A stretch of 64,000 bases of DNA from an uncultured Saprospiraceae bacterium (GCA_937928045.1 CALFWO010000025.1:1-64000), one strand, 5' to 3'. Positions 1 to 9,287 are shown, numbered from the stretch's first letter. Notes: a model not told the origin generated them from the sequence alone. Translations and numbers: made by a program.

Positions 1-2790
1 TTCGGAAACCAAATTTACTTTGATGATTACGCAATGTACTGCTGTGAGGACATAGGAAACAATGTTCAAACTGTATTCCGTGTATTTGATAGAGATCCAG
101 GAGCTGGACCGGTTAACCCGACTAGAATGAGACCTGGTGGAGACCTTTACGGACACTACAACGACTGTATGGTTGATGTACAAGTTCAAGATAAATTACC
201 ACCAGCAATCACTTGTCCTCCAGACATCACAGTTGACTGTGCATTCTGGTTTGACATGGAAGACTTGAACGGTACTTTCGGTACTGTAAGAGATGATATT
301 GCTGATGTTCAGTACATCATTGTTAATGGTGTAAATGTTGGATCTGACGGTGTTGCTGGTGACAACTGTTCTGTTGTTATCTCTGAAAATGTTGTTGACA
401 ACTTAGAATGTGGACAAGGTACTATCACTCGTATCTTCACGGCTACTGATCCTGACGGAAGAACTGCTTCTTGTGTTCAGAGAATCACTATCGTGGATAA
501 CGATCCTTACTTCATCAATGATACGAACTGCTTTAACTTCGATAACAATGATGGTGTTAGATGGCCATGTGACTTTAACTCTTCTTCTTGTGGTCAAGGT
601 ACTGATCCTTCTACAACTGGAGAGCCTCAGATCTTCAACGATGATAACTGTGCTTTAATCTCAGTTACTTATGATGATGAAGAATTCCCTGTAGTTCCTG
701 ATGCTTGTTTCAAAATCAAGCGTATCTGGACTGTTACTGACTGGTGTACTTTTGACCAGTTTGATTCTGACAACAACGACGTATTTGATCCAACTGATGA
801 TGGCGTTATCGCTGGACAGTGGGAATATGTTCAATACATCAAAGTATTGACTTCAAATGCTCCTGACGTAAGAGATATCACTTATGATAACTGTTCTTAC
901 AACACTGATTGCTCTGGTGATCCTACATTTAGCGTAATCATCTCTGATGATTGTACTCCTAATGATCTACTTGTTGTAGATTTCAAATTGGATGCTAACA
1001 ATGATGGAACTTATGATGCAATTGGAGCTAACGTTACTCCTTATCCTTATCCAACAAATGGACTTCCTGTATTGCCAGTTTCTTACACTGACAATGGTGA
1101 CGGAACTTACACTGCAAGTGTATCTTTCACTGGAATTCCTTTAGAAGTTGAGCATAGCATCCTTTGGTCTGCTGAAGATGTTTGTTCTAACGTTGGAACT
1201 GAATATGAAGAATTTACAATCAACGATTGTAAGTTACCTACACCGAAGCTATTGAACGGACTAGTTATTGAGAACATGCCTTCGTCTTGTACGATTGATG
1301 TTCCTGCAATGATGTTCGACGCAGGAAGCTTTGACAACTGTGGTGTTCAACAGTTATTGATCCAAAGCGAAAGCCAAGGACCTGGACAAACTGCACCACC
1401 TGCAACTGCTAAGGCAGTATGGACTTTCGATGAAAATGACATCGGAAACAACACTGTTGATATTTGGGTACAAGATGTGAATGGAAACTGGGCTTACGCT
1501 ACTACATTCCTAGTACTTCAAGACAACACTGGATCTTGTTCTGGACCTCAAGCTAACATCTCTGGTATCTTGAATAGCGAAGCTAATGATGCTGCTGCTA
1601 ATGTTGATATCCAATTGATGGGTACAAGCGGAATGGTTAACGAAACTGTTTCTAACGAATCAGGAGAGTATGACATGAACGCTGCTACAGATCAGAACTA
1701 CTCAGTTTCTCCAGAGAAATTGGATGAAGTAAGAGAAGGAATCTCTACTTTGGATCTAGTATTGATTAGCCGTCACTTGATTGGATTGCAACCATTGGAT
1801 TCTCCATACAAGATGATCGCTGCTGATGTAAACAATGACAGTGGAATCGATGCATTTGACTTGATCGACCTTCAAAAGGTGATCTTGTTCATCTACGATG
1901 AATTCCCGAATAACAAGTCTTTCCGTTTCATTGATGAGGCGTATGACTTTGCTGGTAACTCTCCGTTTGCTACTGCATTCCCAGAGCAAGTTGATATCAA
2001 TGGTCTTTCTAACGACGAGGTTGCAAACTTCGTAGCAGTGAAGACTGGAGACGTTAACGGTTCTGCTCAGATGAATGCTAACGCTGCATCTGGTAACAGA
2101 AGCTACACTGGAGAATTCTTCTTCAACGTTGCTGACCAAGCATTGGTTGCTGGAGAAACTTACACTGTTGACTTTACTACTAATGAGTATACTGACTTAT
2201 TAGGATACCAATTCGCAATGGACTTCGACCAGTCTGCTGTAAACTTCGTTGATGCGGCTGCTGGAAACACTGCTGTTGAATTCGGAACTAGCTTATTGGA
2301 CAATGGAGTATTGACTGCTTCTTACGGAAGTACTAAAGCTCAAACTATCGAGAACGGAACTGTAGCATTTAGCATGACTTTGACTGCTAAAACTAATGCT
2401 CAGTTGAGTGATGTATTGAACATCAACAGAACTCGTTACACTAGAGCGGAAGCTTACCAAGCTAGCCTTGATCACTTGAACGTGAACATCCAGTTCACTC
2501 AAGATGGTACTACTACTGTAGCGGCTTCTAACTTCGAATTATTACAGAATCAACCAAATCCATTCAAGGATGCGACTGAGATTAGCTTTGTATTGCCTGA
2601 GGCTGCAGCAGCTACTTTGACTATCTACGATGTATCTGGAAGAATCTTAAACGTAATCGAAGGTGACTACGCTAAAGGTTACAACAAGGTAACAGTAAGA
2701 ACTGCTGAGTTAGATGCAACTGGAGTTTTATACTACCAATTGGATACTGACGATTTCAGTGCTACTAAGAAGATGATTGTTATTGAATAA
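1..2790 (+). CDS. Large HYR/dockerin/cohesin-like surface protein with T9SS type A sorting domain (5' truncated)
   Basis: The reading frame is open from base 1, so the start lies upstream of the window; 929 residues are visible. The first half is Cys/Asp/Asn-rich with HYR-like modules (pattern CPPDITVDC near base 214) that build extracellular adhesins. Around 1556-1720 is a carboxypeptidase-regulatory-like segment, around 1735-1900 a dockerin-like Ca-binding repeat (DVNNDSGIDAFDLIDLQ), around 2125-2450 a cohesin-like beta domain, and from about 2527 a type A sorting domain beginning NQPNPF and ending MIVIE. The protein is therefore expected to cross the outer membrane by T9SS and be anchored or released outside. 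Codon use is strongly skewed (AAC, GAC, TTC, GGA/GGT, ACT), unlike the following genes, which suggests high expression. A strong terminator follows. The exact ligand is unknown. Confidence 0.9.
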   Translation, partial: FGNQIYFDDYAMYCCEDIGNNVQTVFRVFDRDPGAGPVNPTRMRPGGDLYGHYNDCMVDVQVQDKLPPAITCPPDITVDCAFWFDMEDLNGTFGTVRDDIADVQYIIVNGVNVGSDGVAGDNCSVVISENVVDNLECGQGTITRIFTATDPDGRTASCVQRITIVDNDPYFINDTNCFNFDNNDGVRWPCDFNSSSCGQGTDPSTTGEPQIFNDDNCALISVTYDDEEFPVVPDACFKIKRIWTVTDWCTFDQFDSDNNDVFDPTDDGVIAGQWEYVQYIKVLTSNAPDVRDITYDNCSYNTDCSGDPTFSVIISDDCTPNDLLVVDFKLDANNDGTYDAIGANVTPYPYPTNGLPVLPVSYTDNGDGTYTASVSFTGIPLEVEHSILWSAEDVCSNVGTEYEEFTINDCKLPTPKLLNGLVIENMPSSCTIDVPAMMFDAGSFDNCGVQQLLIQSESQGPGQTAPPATAKAVWTFDENDIGNNTVDIWVQDVNGNWAYATTFLVLQDNTGSCSGPQANISGILNSEANDAAANVDIQLMGTSGMVNETVSNESGEYDMNAATDQNYSVSPEKLDEVREGISTLDLVLISRHLIGLQPLDSPYKMIAADVNNDSGIDAFDLIDLQKVILFIYDEFPNNKSFRFIDEAYDFAGNSPFATAFPEQVDINGLSNDEVANFVAVKTGDVNGSAQMNANAASGNRSYTGEFFFNVADQALVAGETYTVDFTTNEYTDLLGYQFAMDFDQSAVNFVDAAAGNTAVEFGTSLLDNGVLTASYGSTKAQTIENGTVAFSMTLTAKTNAQLSDVLNINRTRYTRAEAYQASLDHLNVNIQFTQDGTTTVAASNFELLQNQPNPFKDATEISFVLPEAAAATLTIYDVSGRILNVIEGDYAKGYNKVTVRTAELDATGVLYYQLDTDDFSATKKMIVIE

Positions 2791-2832
2791 TCAGATAAAT
2801 ACTGTTCTATATCAGTATTTGTAAAATAAATT

Positions 2833-2866
2833 GGGCTTCTCCATTCATTTGGAGGAGCCCTTTTTT
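2833..2866 (+). terminator. Rho-independent terminator of the surface protein gene
   Basis: A 10-bp stem (2833-2842 with 2851-2860, one G-T pair) with an 8-base loop is followed directly by six T. It lies 43 bases after the stop codon and isolates this gene from the next one. Confidence 0.88.
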
Positions 2867-2934
2867 AATGCATAAAATGCGACATCCAGTAATTTTTAGA
2901 CAAGAGTTATTAATTTATTTCTCATTTTTGAGGT

Positions 2935-4539
2935 ATGAATCGAATCATTAGCTGTCTATTGTTGGTGTGTATAATCCAGTTAAATGGATTTACACAAAAC
3001 ACCATAGGAATATTACAGAATGAAGTTTCATCCCAAAATGGTTATACACTATTTAGTAATAGCAAAAAGACTTTTCTTATAAACAACTGTGGCGAAAAAG
3101 TTCATCAATGGGAAAGTCAATTTAGACCAGGTGCGGCTGTTTATCTCATGCCAGATGGAAATTTATTGCGTACAAATAGAATCTTAGGTGAGTTCAATGC
3201 AGGAGGTGTAGGAGGTGGTTTAGAAATTCTGGATAAAAATAGTAACCTATTATGGTCCTATAGGATAGCTGACGAGTTTCAACATTCCCATCACGATGTC
3301 AGTGTAATGCCTAATGGAAACATTTTAGTAATAGTTTGGGATTTAATTACACCATTGGAAAGTATTCAATTTGGAAGAAAACAAATTGCCGAAATTTGGT
3401 CAGAAAAAATAGTAGAGATAGAACCGGTTGGTATCGATGAAGCAAATATTGTTTGGGAATGGAAACTAAAGGATCACCTTATTCAAGATCATGACAGCAG
3501 CGCAATGAATTATGGACAGATCAGTGATCATCCGGAAAGAATTGATTTCAATTATTTGGGCGATGGAGCTGCACCAGATGGTGATTGGGCTCATTTAAAT
3601 GGGATTAGTTATCACGAACCATCAGATCAAATTGTAGTTTCTTCAAGACATTTTGGGGAAATTTGGATAATTGATCACTCTACAACTACCAGTGAAGCTT
3701 CCAGTTCGGAAGGTGGCAATTTCAACAAAGGCGGAGACATCTTATATCGATTTGGAAATCCATTTGCCTACAAAAGAGGAAGTCAATCAGATCAACTTTT
3801 TGTAGGTCCACATAGTCCTACTTGGACATCTGAAAAATCGCTAATGGTATTCAATAATGTCTACACGACAGAAAATTCAAGCGTTGAAAGATGGACTTTG
3901 CCTCTAGATCAGAACAATCAATATATAATTGAAAATAATTCTTCTTTTGGCCCAATAGAAGTAGATTGGCGCTATACAGAAAATGATTTTTCCTCCAAAA
4001 TCATGTCCAGTGCGCAAGAATTGGCCAATGGTAATATTTTGATATGCGAAGCCATTGACGGTCGTTTTTTTGAGGTAACCATGGAGAAAGAAACGGTATG
4101 GGAGTATATAAATCCCGTGAGAACTAATGATATGATTTTTGAACAAGGAACAATTCCTCTTCAAACCGAGACTTTTCATGTTACCAGATATTTGGCCAAT
4201 GATCCCATACTACAAGATTATGACTTAATGAGTGAAGGCCCAATTGAATTCAGCCCCACCCCAAATAATTGCACAATCACTAGCGCAGAATTTGACAAAC
4301 ATAAATCAATACCAATTGTCAAACTACATGGCAACCCTACAAGCCAGATTTTAAATTTCACAAGTTCTACTAGTAAATTGCGATACAACATTATTTCCTT
4401 AGATGGCAGGCTTCTACTTTCAACTTCAAACATGGAAAACAACAATTCAGTTGATGTAAGTAGATATCCCAGTGGTGTATATTTCCTTCAAGTTTTTACT
4501 TTACATGGCATCCAAACAATAAAATGGTTGAAACTTTAG
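2935..4539 (+). CDS. Arylsulfotransferase (ASST)-like secreted protein with T9SS type A domain
   Basis: A signal peptide occupies about residues 1-20 (ending NGFTQ). The body resembles the arylsulfotransferase beta-propeller family: blades with repeated forms of G-N-I-L-V and W-E-W, a PDGNLLR motif near residue 75, HSHHDVSVMPNGNIL near 116 and an AHLNGISYHEPSDQIVVSSR stretch near 220. Family enzymes move a sulfate group between phenols through a His, but many Bacteroidota relatives are of unknown activity. The last ~75 residues form a type A sorting domain (GNPTSQILNF...YPSGVYFLQV), so this is predicted to be exported by T9SS, whereas the known bacterial enzyme is periplasmic. The gene stands alone between terminator 2833-2866 and a long gap. 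Confidence 0.78.
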   Translation: MNRIISCLLLVCIIQLNGFTQNTIGILQNEVSSQNGYTLFSNSKKTFLINNCGEKVHQWESQFRPGAAVYLMPDGNLLRTNRILGEFNAGGVGGGLEILDKNSNLLWSYRIADEFQHSHHDVSVMPNGNILVIVWDLITPLESIQFGRKQIAEIWSEKIVEIEPVGIDEANIVWEWKLKDHLIQDHDSSAMNYGQISDHPERIDFNYLGDGAAPDGDWAHLNGISYHEPSDQIVVSSRHFGEIWIIDHSTTTSEASSSEGGNFNKGGDILYRFGNPFAYKRGSQSDQLFVGPHSPTWTSEKSLMVFNNVYTTENSSVERWTLPLDQNNQYIIENNSSFGPIEVDWRYTENDFSSKIMSSAQELANGNILICEAIDGRFFEVTMEKETVWEYINPVRTNDMIFEQGTIPLQTETFHVTRYLANDPILQDYDLMSEGPIEFSPTPNNCTITSAEFDKHKSIPIVKLHGNPTSQILNFTSSTSKLRYNIISLDGRLLLSTSNMENNNSVDVSRYPSGVYFLQVFTLHGIQTIKWLKL

Positions 4540-4887
4540 TATTCTAAGCGAATACTGAAACCTTTAATAGTTAGGCAAAGCGTAAAGTTTGGGTTAGTTT
4601 TTGATTAGTAGAATTAGAAAGAATCTATAGACATTCAATTAAGATACGACATCGACTATAATTAGCTGATTTTCTGATTCTTAAACTATACAATAGGTAG
4701 TAAAGCTTAAATCACAAGTAACTCAATTGTATAGAATTAGACAAATGTCAAATTCTTATGACAAATAACAAGCTTAAAATTACCTTTTCTTTATTTCTAA
4801 GAGGATAAGGTCTTATAGGTTGGTTATCTTTACAGCCAGGGATCATTGTAATAATTACAATGTGAATTGAATAAATTGTAATTAACA
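4540..4887. promoter_or_regulatory. 348-base intergenic region with clustered ATTGTA/TACAAT half-sites
   Basis: No gene is visible. The hexamer ATTGTA or its complement occurs at 4689-4694, 4726-4731, 4845-4850, 4856-4861 and 4875-4880, and continues inside the next gene at 4907-4912 and 4912-4917. Two pairs form inverted repeats: CTATACAAT (4686-4694) with ATTGTATAG (4726-4734), and ATTGTAAT-A-ATTACAAT (4845-4861). A third, ATTGT-AATTA-ACAAT (4875-4889), overlaps the start codon at 4888. A TATCTTTA element at 4825-4832 resembles a Bacteroidota -7 box, without a clear -33 box. This looks like an operator region for the downstream cassette; the regulator is unknown. Confidence 0.5.
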
Positions 4888-5583
4888 ATGTTTGATATAT
4901 CATCGCTACAATACAATTCTGACAATCCTGCATTGATTGCAATCATCTTCACTGTATTAGCAGCAGTAGCCTTAGGGACATTGATTGCTTTCACCTATGA
5001 AAAGACGACCAGAGATATCGAAAGACCTGATCACTTTCTTCAAGCTATGGTTTTAATTACCGTAGTAGCAGCAACCATTCTACAAGCAATTGGAGATAGT
5101 GTTGCAAGAGGATTGGGTATGTTAGGAGCATTGTCTATTATTCGATTTCGAACTACGATAAGAAATCCTAGAAACATTGTTTTTATGTTCAGTTCAATTG
5201 CAGCAGGAATTGCGTGCGGAGTATATGGTTTCATGATCGCATTCGTTGGTACAATTGGCTTTTGTCTAACTGCCTTTATTTTAAGACTAAGTTCATTTAG
5301 TCCCAAAAAATCATTAATAGGAACTTTGAGAATAGAAGTGCCAAGAAATTATTCAGAATTTCCAACGATGGAAAAAATATTGAATAGATTTTGCGCCAAA
5401 TATGTATTGGCAAGTTACAAAGTATATTCTGGTGAAAAAAAGGCCAACATGATGCAATACGAATATAGAATAAAGCTGAAAGATACAAGTCAGGGAGGTG
5501 AGTTGGTTGCGGAACTGAATGAATTCATAGAATTAAAAGTGACAAATTTGAGTTTTAAGGGAAGTACATCCGATCAAATTTAA
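4888..5583 (+). CDS. DUF4956 family inner-membrane protein
   Basis: The protein has 231 residues with about four hydrophobic segments in the first ~135 residues and a soluble C-terminal ~95-residue domain. The signature GALSIIRFRTTIRNPRN around residues 77-93 followed by a small-residue helix (IAAGIACGVYG) is typical of DUF4956. Family members are often found beside VTC-type polyphosphate polymerases and CotH-like kinases, but neither is present here. Instead it opens a tight cassette with an HlyD-type adaptor (gap 23 bases) and a TolC-like protein. Its role is unknown; from context it may be the inner-membrane part of a tripartite assembly. The start codon overlaps a palindrome, which suggests repression at or near translation start. 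Confidence 0.85.
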   Translation: MFDISSLQYNSDNPALIAIIFTVLAAVALGTLIAFTYEKTTRDIERPDHFLQAMVLITVVAATILQAIGDSVARGLGMLGALSIIRFRTTIRNPRNIVFMFSSIAAGIACGVYGFMIAFVGTIGFCLTAFILRLSSFSPKKSLIGTLRIEVPRNYSEFPTMEKILNRFCAKYVLASYKVYSGEKKANMMQYEYRIKLKDTSQGGELVAELNEFIELKVTNLSFKGSTSDQI

Positions 5584-5606
5584 CTTGTACCATTGGTTAT
5601 AAGCTT

Positions 5607-6704
5607 ATGTTAAAAAAGATAAATATACTTTATATACTATTCATTCCATTATGCTATGTGTTATGGCAAATGAACGTTGGCCTAACCCAAACGTCTCCAT
5701 TTTTTTATGGTTTTGCAGAAAACAAAGAGACCGAATTGAGCCATTATGAACACGTAACCGTAGAGAAAATTCATGTAACACCTGGTCAGCAGGTCGTAAA
5801 AGGTCAACTACTTCTTGAAGTAAAACAATCCAATATTGATTTAAAAATTGGAGCGGCTGGAATGGATATAGAAAGACTTAACGTAATAACTCAACAGGAA
5901 AAACTAAATATTAAAGCGAAAATTCGGGAACTAAGTTTACGAATTGAGAATGAAGTAAGTGAGCACCTAGTTAATAAAAGGAATTTAGAGTTAAGTATAG
6001 AAAGTAAAAATGATTTACTTAAAGGATTAAAAAGTTTTGAAGATGTTCCAACTAATACAAATTCTTCTGATGCGCTAAAATTAGCAGCTTTAGATGAAAA
6101 ACTTGAAATCACACTAGCTCCAATTAAACTTGAAATTTCAGAACTTAATAGGCAACTGTCTAATAGCCAAAGTCCAGAACAAATCAGACAGCAATCTTTA
6201 GAACAAGAAATTAGTTATCTCAAAAAAGAGCAAGACAAACTGTCCATTCTTGCACCATCGGATGGTTTAATAGGAAACATACTTTGCAAAGAAGATGAAA
6301 ACATTAATGGATTCTCAACTTTAATCAATTTCTATGAACGTTACCCTACTCTAGTCAAAGGTTTCGTTCACGAAAGCCTTATTCTCAAAGTAAAAGTTGA
6401 TGATAGTTTGGTGGTATCGAGTACTATGCATCCAGATCATAAAGTGAAAGGAATTGTAGTAGGAATGGGAACCAGAATAGTAGAAATTCCAGAAAGGCTA
6501 AGGAAAATACCAGATTTCAAAACTTATGGTCGAGAAGTACTTATTAGAATTCCTTCAAAAAATCCTTTTTTGCAGAAAGAAAAAGTTATGCTAAATTCCT
6601 TAAGTGGAGAAGAACAAAGCAGTCTTTCTGTCATGTTATCTCAATTTACTAATTACAATAGTAAAGAGAAAAAAAGAATATCTAAATCTTTACAAAACAA
6701 CTGA
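5607..6704 (+). CDS. HlyD-type periplasmic adaptor (membrane fusion protein)
   Basis: The protein has 365 residues: an N-terminal membrane anchor (about residues 5-22), a split lipoyl-like half-motif (VEKIHVTPGQQVVKGQLLLE, about 51-70), a long charged coiled-coil hairpin (about 90-205), the matching second half with APSDGLIGNI near 213-222, and a beta-barrel region. This order is that of adaptors linking inner-membrane pumps to TolC-type channels. The coiled coil is long, which suits docking onto the outer-membrane protein encoded 13 bases downstream. No ABC, RND or MFS transporter gene is adjacent, so the energised partner is either elsewhere or is the DUF4956 protein. Confidence 0.82.
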   Translation: MLKKINILYILFIPLCYVLWQMNVGLTQTSPFFYGFAENKETELSHYEHVTVEKIHVTPGQQVVKGQLLLEVKQSNIDLKIGAAGMDIERLNVITQQEKLNIKAKIRELSLRIENEVSEHLVNKRNLELSIESKNDLLKGLKSFEDVPTNTNSSDALKLAALDEKLEITLAPIKLEISELNRQLSNSQSPEQIRQQSLEQEISYLKKEQDKLSILAPSDGLIGNILCKEDENINGFSTLINFYERYPTLVKGFVHESLILKVKVDDSLVVSSTMHPDHKVKGIVVGMGTRIVEIPERLRKIPDFKTYGREVLIRIPSKNPFLQKEKVMLNSLSGEEQSSLSVMLSQFTNYNSKEKKRISKSLQNN

Positions 6705-6717
6705 TTGGATATATTGC

Positions 6718-7986
6718 ATGAGTAATTTCGCACTAATATATTTTCGCAAATTTTGCACTTTGATTTTCGTCGTTCTACTAAGTTCGACTCTCTTATTAGC
6801 GCAAGAAAATTCCGTCAAAGATGTCTTAGCCCCTTTGCATAAAGCTAATTTCAACATCAACTATGGAGATCAACTAAATTTCTTACTAAACGAAAACCAA
6901 AATATTCCAATTCTGGACAAGTTAGAATTCAGAACCGAAACTGATGAAATGGATTTATCTAGACAAGAATATCTTTTCAGAACAAGTTTCAACAGTTTTG
7001 GTAGCAATAAAATACAAAACAAAATTACTTCAAACTCTGTATCATACTACCAATTAAAAGATCAGCAATTAGCAGAAATACAACTAAAAAACCAGTACGA
7101 AAGAATTGTTGATTGGTACTACGAAACTAATAAACTTGATTTAGTAAAAGCTCAGCTAGTTATCGAAAAGGACAAATTAGTCGTTCTTAAAAAAATGGTA
7201 ACTACTTCACAAGAAATTGATTTAGTAAATATTCTTAAGCTTGAAAATGAAATAATAAATTTAGAAAGAGATCAGTTAAGAATTTCAAGTAACATTGAAC
7301 AAAGAAAGCAGCTCATTTTTAAGCAGATCGGTAAAAATTCTGGAACCAATCTATATACGCAGAATTGGATTTCTTTAGATCAAATGTACACTCTGCTAAC
7401 TTCTCAACGTCCAGATGAGTTTCCATCCACGGACCAGCAGTTACTTTCTAATCGTCTTGAAGAAGCTGAGTTAGCACTAGCCTTTGAAAATTCCGAACGT
7501 AAAAAAATACTAGACTTTGTTCAATTCAAATATTCTGGGAGAGAAACGAACTTAATTAGAAATGAAATTTCTTTTGGCGCCGGAATTAACATCCCCACTC
7601 CGTCAAGTGAACGACGAAGAATGAATGAAAGGCAAATTGAAATATTTGATGAACAATTCAAAATTGATCTTTTTCAATATAAATTGGAATCTGAACTACA
7701 AGAGCTGCTAAATGAGTTTATGAATATTAGAGCTGAATATTTGCTTATAGAAAAGCAAGAAAAACAGCAAGATTTAAAAGGAACCTTAGCATCATATACG
7801 AAATCTGGTTTTGCCCAACCGCTAAGCTTGTTACAAATCAATGAATCAATATTGGACTATAAAAAATCGCTTCATGATCTGGAACATGACGCATGCAAAG
7901 TGTATATAGACTATTTAATGACGCAGGGAAAGATCAACATACTTTCCAATACCAACTTCTTGTCTAACGACCTTGAAACTTTTTAA
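6718..7986 (+). CDS. TolC-like outer-membrane channel protein
   Basis: I choose the ATG at 6718 because it gives a signal peptide (about residues 1-29, ending LLLAQ); an upstream in-frame start at 6604 would overlap the adaptor gene by 100 bases. The 422-residue protein is dominated by long amphipathic helices rich in Glu, Lys, Leu and Gln, with a repeat of the form found in outer-membrane efflux proteins (helices at about 140-200 and 330-410) and a beta-strand segment near 285-315 (GAGINIPTP). It would form the outer-membrane exit duct for the preceding adaptor. Sequence divergence from classical TolC is high, so the assignment rests on architecture and context. Confidence 0.72.
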   Translation: MSNFALIYFRKFCTLIFVVLLSSTLLLAQENSVKDVLAPLHKANFNINYGDQLNFLLNENQNIPILDKLEFRTETDEMDLSRQEYLFRTSFNSFGSNKIQNKITSNSVSYYQLKDQQLAEIQLKNQYERIVDWYYETNKLDLVKAQLVIEKDKLVVLKKMVTTSQEIDLVNILKLENEIINLERDQLRISSNIEQRKQLIFKQIGKNSGTNLYTQNWISLDQMYTLLTSQRPDEFPSTDQQLLSNRLEEAELALAFENSERKKILDFVQFKYSGRETNLIRNEISFGAGINIPTPSSERRRMNERQIEIFDEQFKIDLFQYKLESELQELLNEFMNIRAEYLLIEKQEKQQDLKGTLASYTKSGFAQPLSLLQINESILDYKKSLHDLEHDACKVYIDYLMTQGKINILSNTNFLSNDLETF

Positions 7987-8029
7987 CAATATTTTTGCTA
8001 GCTACCGCTATTTGAAAAGCTTTAATAAA

Positions 8030-8692
8030 TTACTTAAGCAAAAAAGAAACTTCCATACTATACCCCTTGTATCTTCCTTCGCTTTCCGCAAATTTAGTTG
8101 TAATCTTCCCAAAACTCCCAAAAGGTGCTGGAGTCATACCTAATACAGCTCCTGTATTGTCATTTATGGAAATTAATTCTACATCATTATACCCTCTCAA
8201 TCTGGCCACATTTAATGCTTTTCTCTTGGCTTCTTCAAACGCTTTGACTGCCCAATTGTCTTGTTCTTCTAAATCGTATTCTGGAAAATGAGAAAAGTAT
8301 GTGAAATTCTCTGCGAAACCTTCTTTGGCCCATTTATACATTGCTCTCATTTCTTCTTCCGAATTGTACTCAAAGGAATAGGTTCTTTTAGAATTTTTTG
8401 TAAAGTAATCTTCCATTTTATCAACTAAAACAATACGATCAGAAACATCTGTATTGTTGATAATTTCATAAATGAAAAAATTGTATTGCTCTTCTAATGT
8501 TTCGAATTGGGCATTGGGTCCGCAAGTAACTCCATTTTCAACAAAAGAAAATTCCATAGTGTGAGAAACGGGCATATCTTTCCAGTCATACCTACCAGTA
8601 ACTGTTATCATATTATCAGCTTGGGCTTGGACACCAATATTTAAACAGAAGATTATGACGAACAAAAACAAATTTTTAATCCAATAGCTCAT
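8030..8692 (-). CDS. SIMPL-like (DUF541-related) secreted protein
   Basis: A signal peptide occupies about residues 1-24 (ending GVQAQ). The pattern AVKAFEEAKRKALNVARLRG near residue 150 followed by a short beta segment mentioning the effect of maturation (VELISINDN) and a final strand pair (YSMEVSFLLK) matches the SIMPL/DUF541 fold, though the N-terminal half is divergent and carries an inserted Cys (TCGPNAQ). It overlaps the end of the upstream SIMPL gene by 17 bases, so the two are co-transcribed and probably act together in the periplasm or at the outer membrane. The function of SIMPL proteins in Bacteroidota is not established. Confidence 0.7.
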   Translation of the reverse strand: MSYWIKNLFLFVIIFCLNIGVQAQADNMITVTGRYDWKDMPVSHTMEFSFVENGVTCGPNAQFETLEEQYNFFIYEIINNTDVSDRIVLVDKMEDYFTKNSKRTYSFEYNSEEEMRAMYKWAKEGFAENFTYFSHFPEYDLEEQDNWAVKAFEEAKRKALNVARLRGYNDVELISINDNTGAVLGMTPAPFGSFGKITTKFAESEGRYKGYSMEVSFLLK

Positions 8693-9287
8693 AAGTAATC
8701 ACTAGTTTATAATTAAAATTAGATGTACTTCCTTTTTTTGACCCAATAAATCGTTTTTTACTAGACGCCATATCCTCAATATTTATAACATCTCCTACTT
8801 TCTTACCTACATGTTTTGCTAACGCCTCTGCCTTTCTTTTAGCATCACTCATGGCCATTTTGGCCATTTCATAATCATCGAATTCTAACTCTGAATTATA
8901 AACATATTCAAAGCCTTGTGCTGAAAATCCTTTTATTGAAAACTTAGTAATCTGTTTTGCATCTTCTATTGACTTTACATTAAGAAAATAATCAGTAGCC
9001 TCTACCTTTTTATAATTTCTTTTTGGAGGCCATATTTCTTCTAAGTCATTGATCGAATAACCCAATGTCTTGAGATTAGCATCCAATTCCAATTTGACTT
9101 CTTCTAAACTCTTTTCTCTTATTTTTTGATATTCGTCCCTGGCTATTTCCGTCACCGTCAATTTGATTCGCATGTCATCAGCTGGTACTTCCAAATTGGC
9201 TATACCTACTATTTTGATAAATTTTTCGCCCTGGCTAATGGCCAAAATCGGAATACAAAGCAAAAAGGTGATTAGGTAATTTTTCAT
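8676..9287 (-). CDS. SIMPL domain (DUF541) periplasmic protein
   Basis: The start at 9287 puts a clean signal peptide first (MKNYLITFLLCIPILAIS); an ATG four codons upstream (9299) is an alternative. The mature part begins with the SIMPL-type strand IKIVGIANLEVPADDMRIKL and contains the diagnostic MAMSDAKRKAEALAKHVGKK near residue 150 and a closing strand KLVITYELLD. SIMPL proteins form oligomeric shells or signalling adaptors in other bacteria; here the role is unknown. It is the first gene of a two-gene minus-strand operon convergent with the TolC-like gene. Confidence 0.82.
   Translation of the reverse strand: MKNYLITFLLCIPILAISQGEKFIKIVGIANLEVPADDMRIKLTVTEIARDEYQKIREKSLEEVKLELDANLKTLGYSINDLEEIWPPKRNYKKVEATDYFLNVKSIEDAKQITKFSIKGFSAQGFEYVYNSELEFDDYEMAKMAMSDAKRKAEALAKHVGKKVGDVINIEDMASSKKRFIGSKKGSTSNFNYKLVITYELLD

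Noticed and set aside
1756-2139. 127-codon open frame on the minus strand inside the first gene
   Set aside because: It lies fully opposite a well-supported T9SS protein gene, and its product shows no recognisable domain.
6604-6717. Extended start of the TolC-like gene
   Set aside because: It would overlap the adaptor gene by 100 bases and bury the signal peptide 38 residues inside; ATG 6718 is better.
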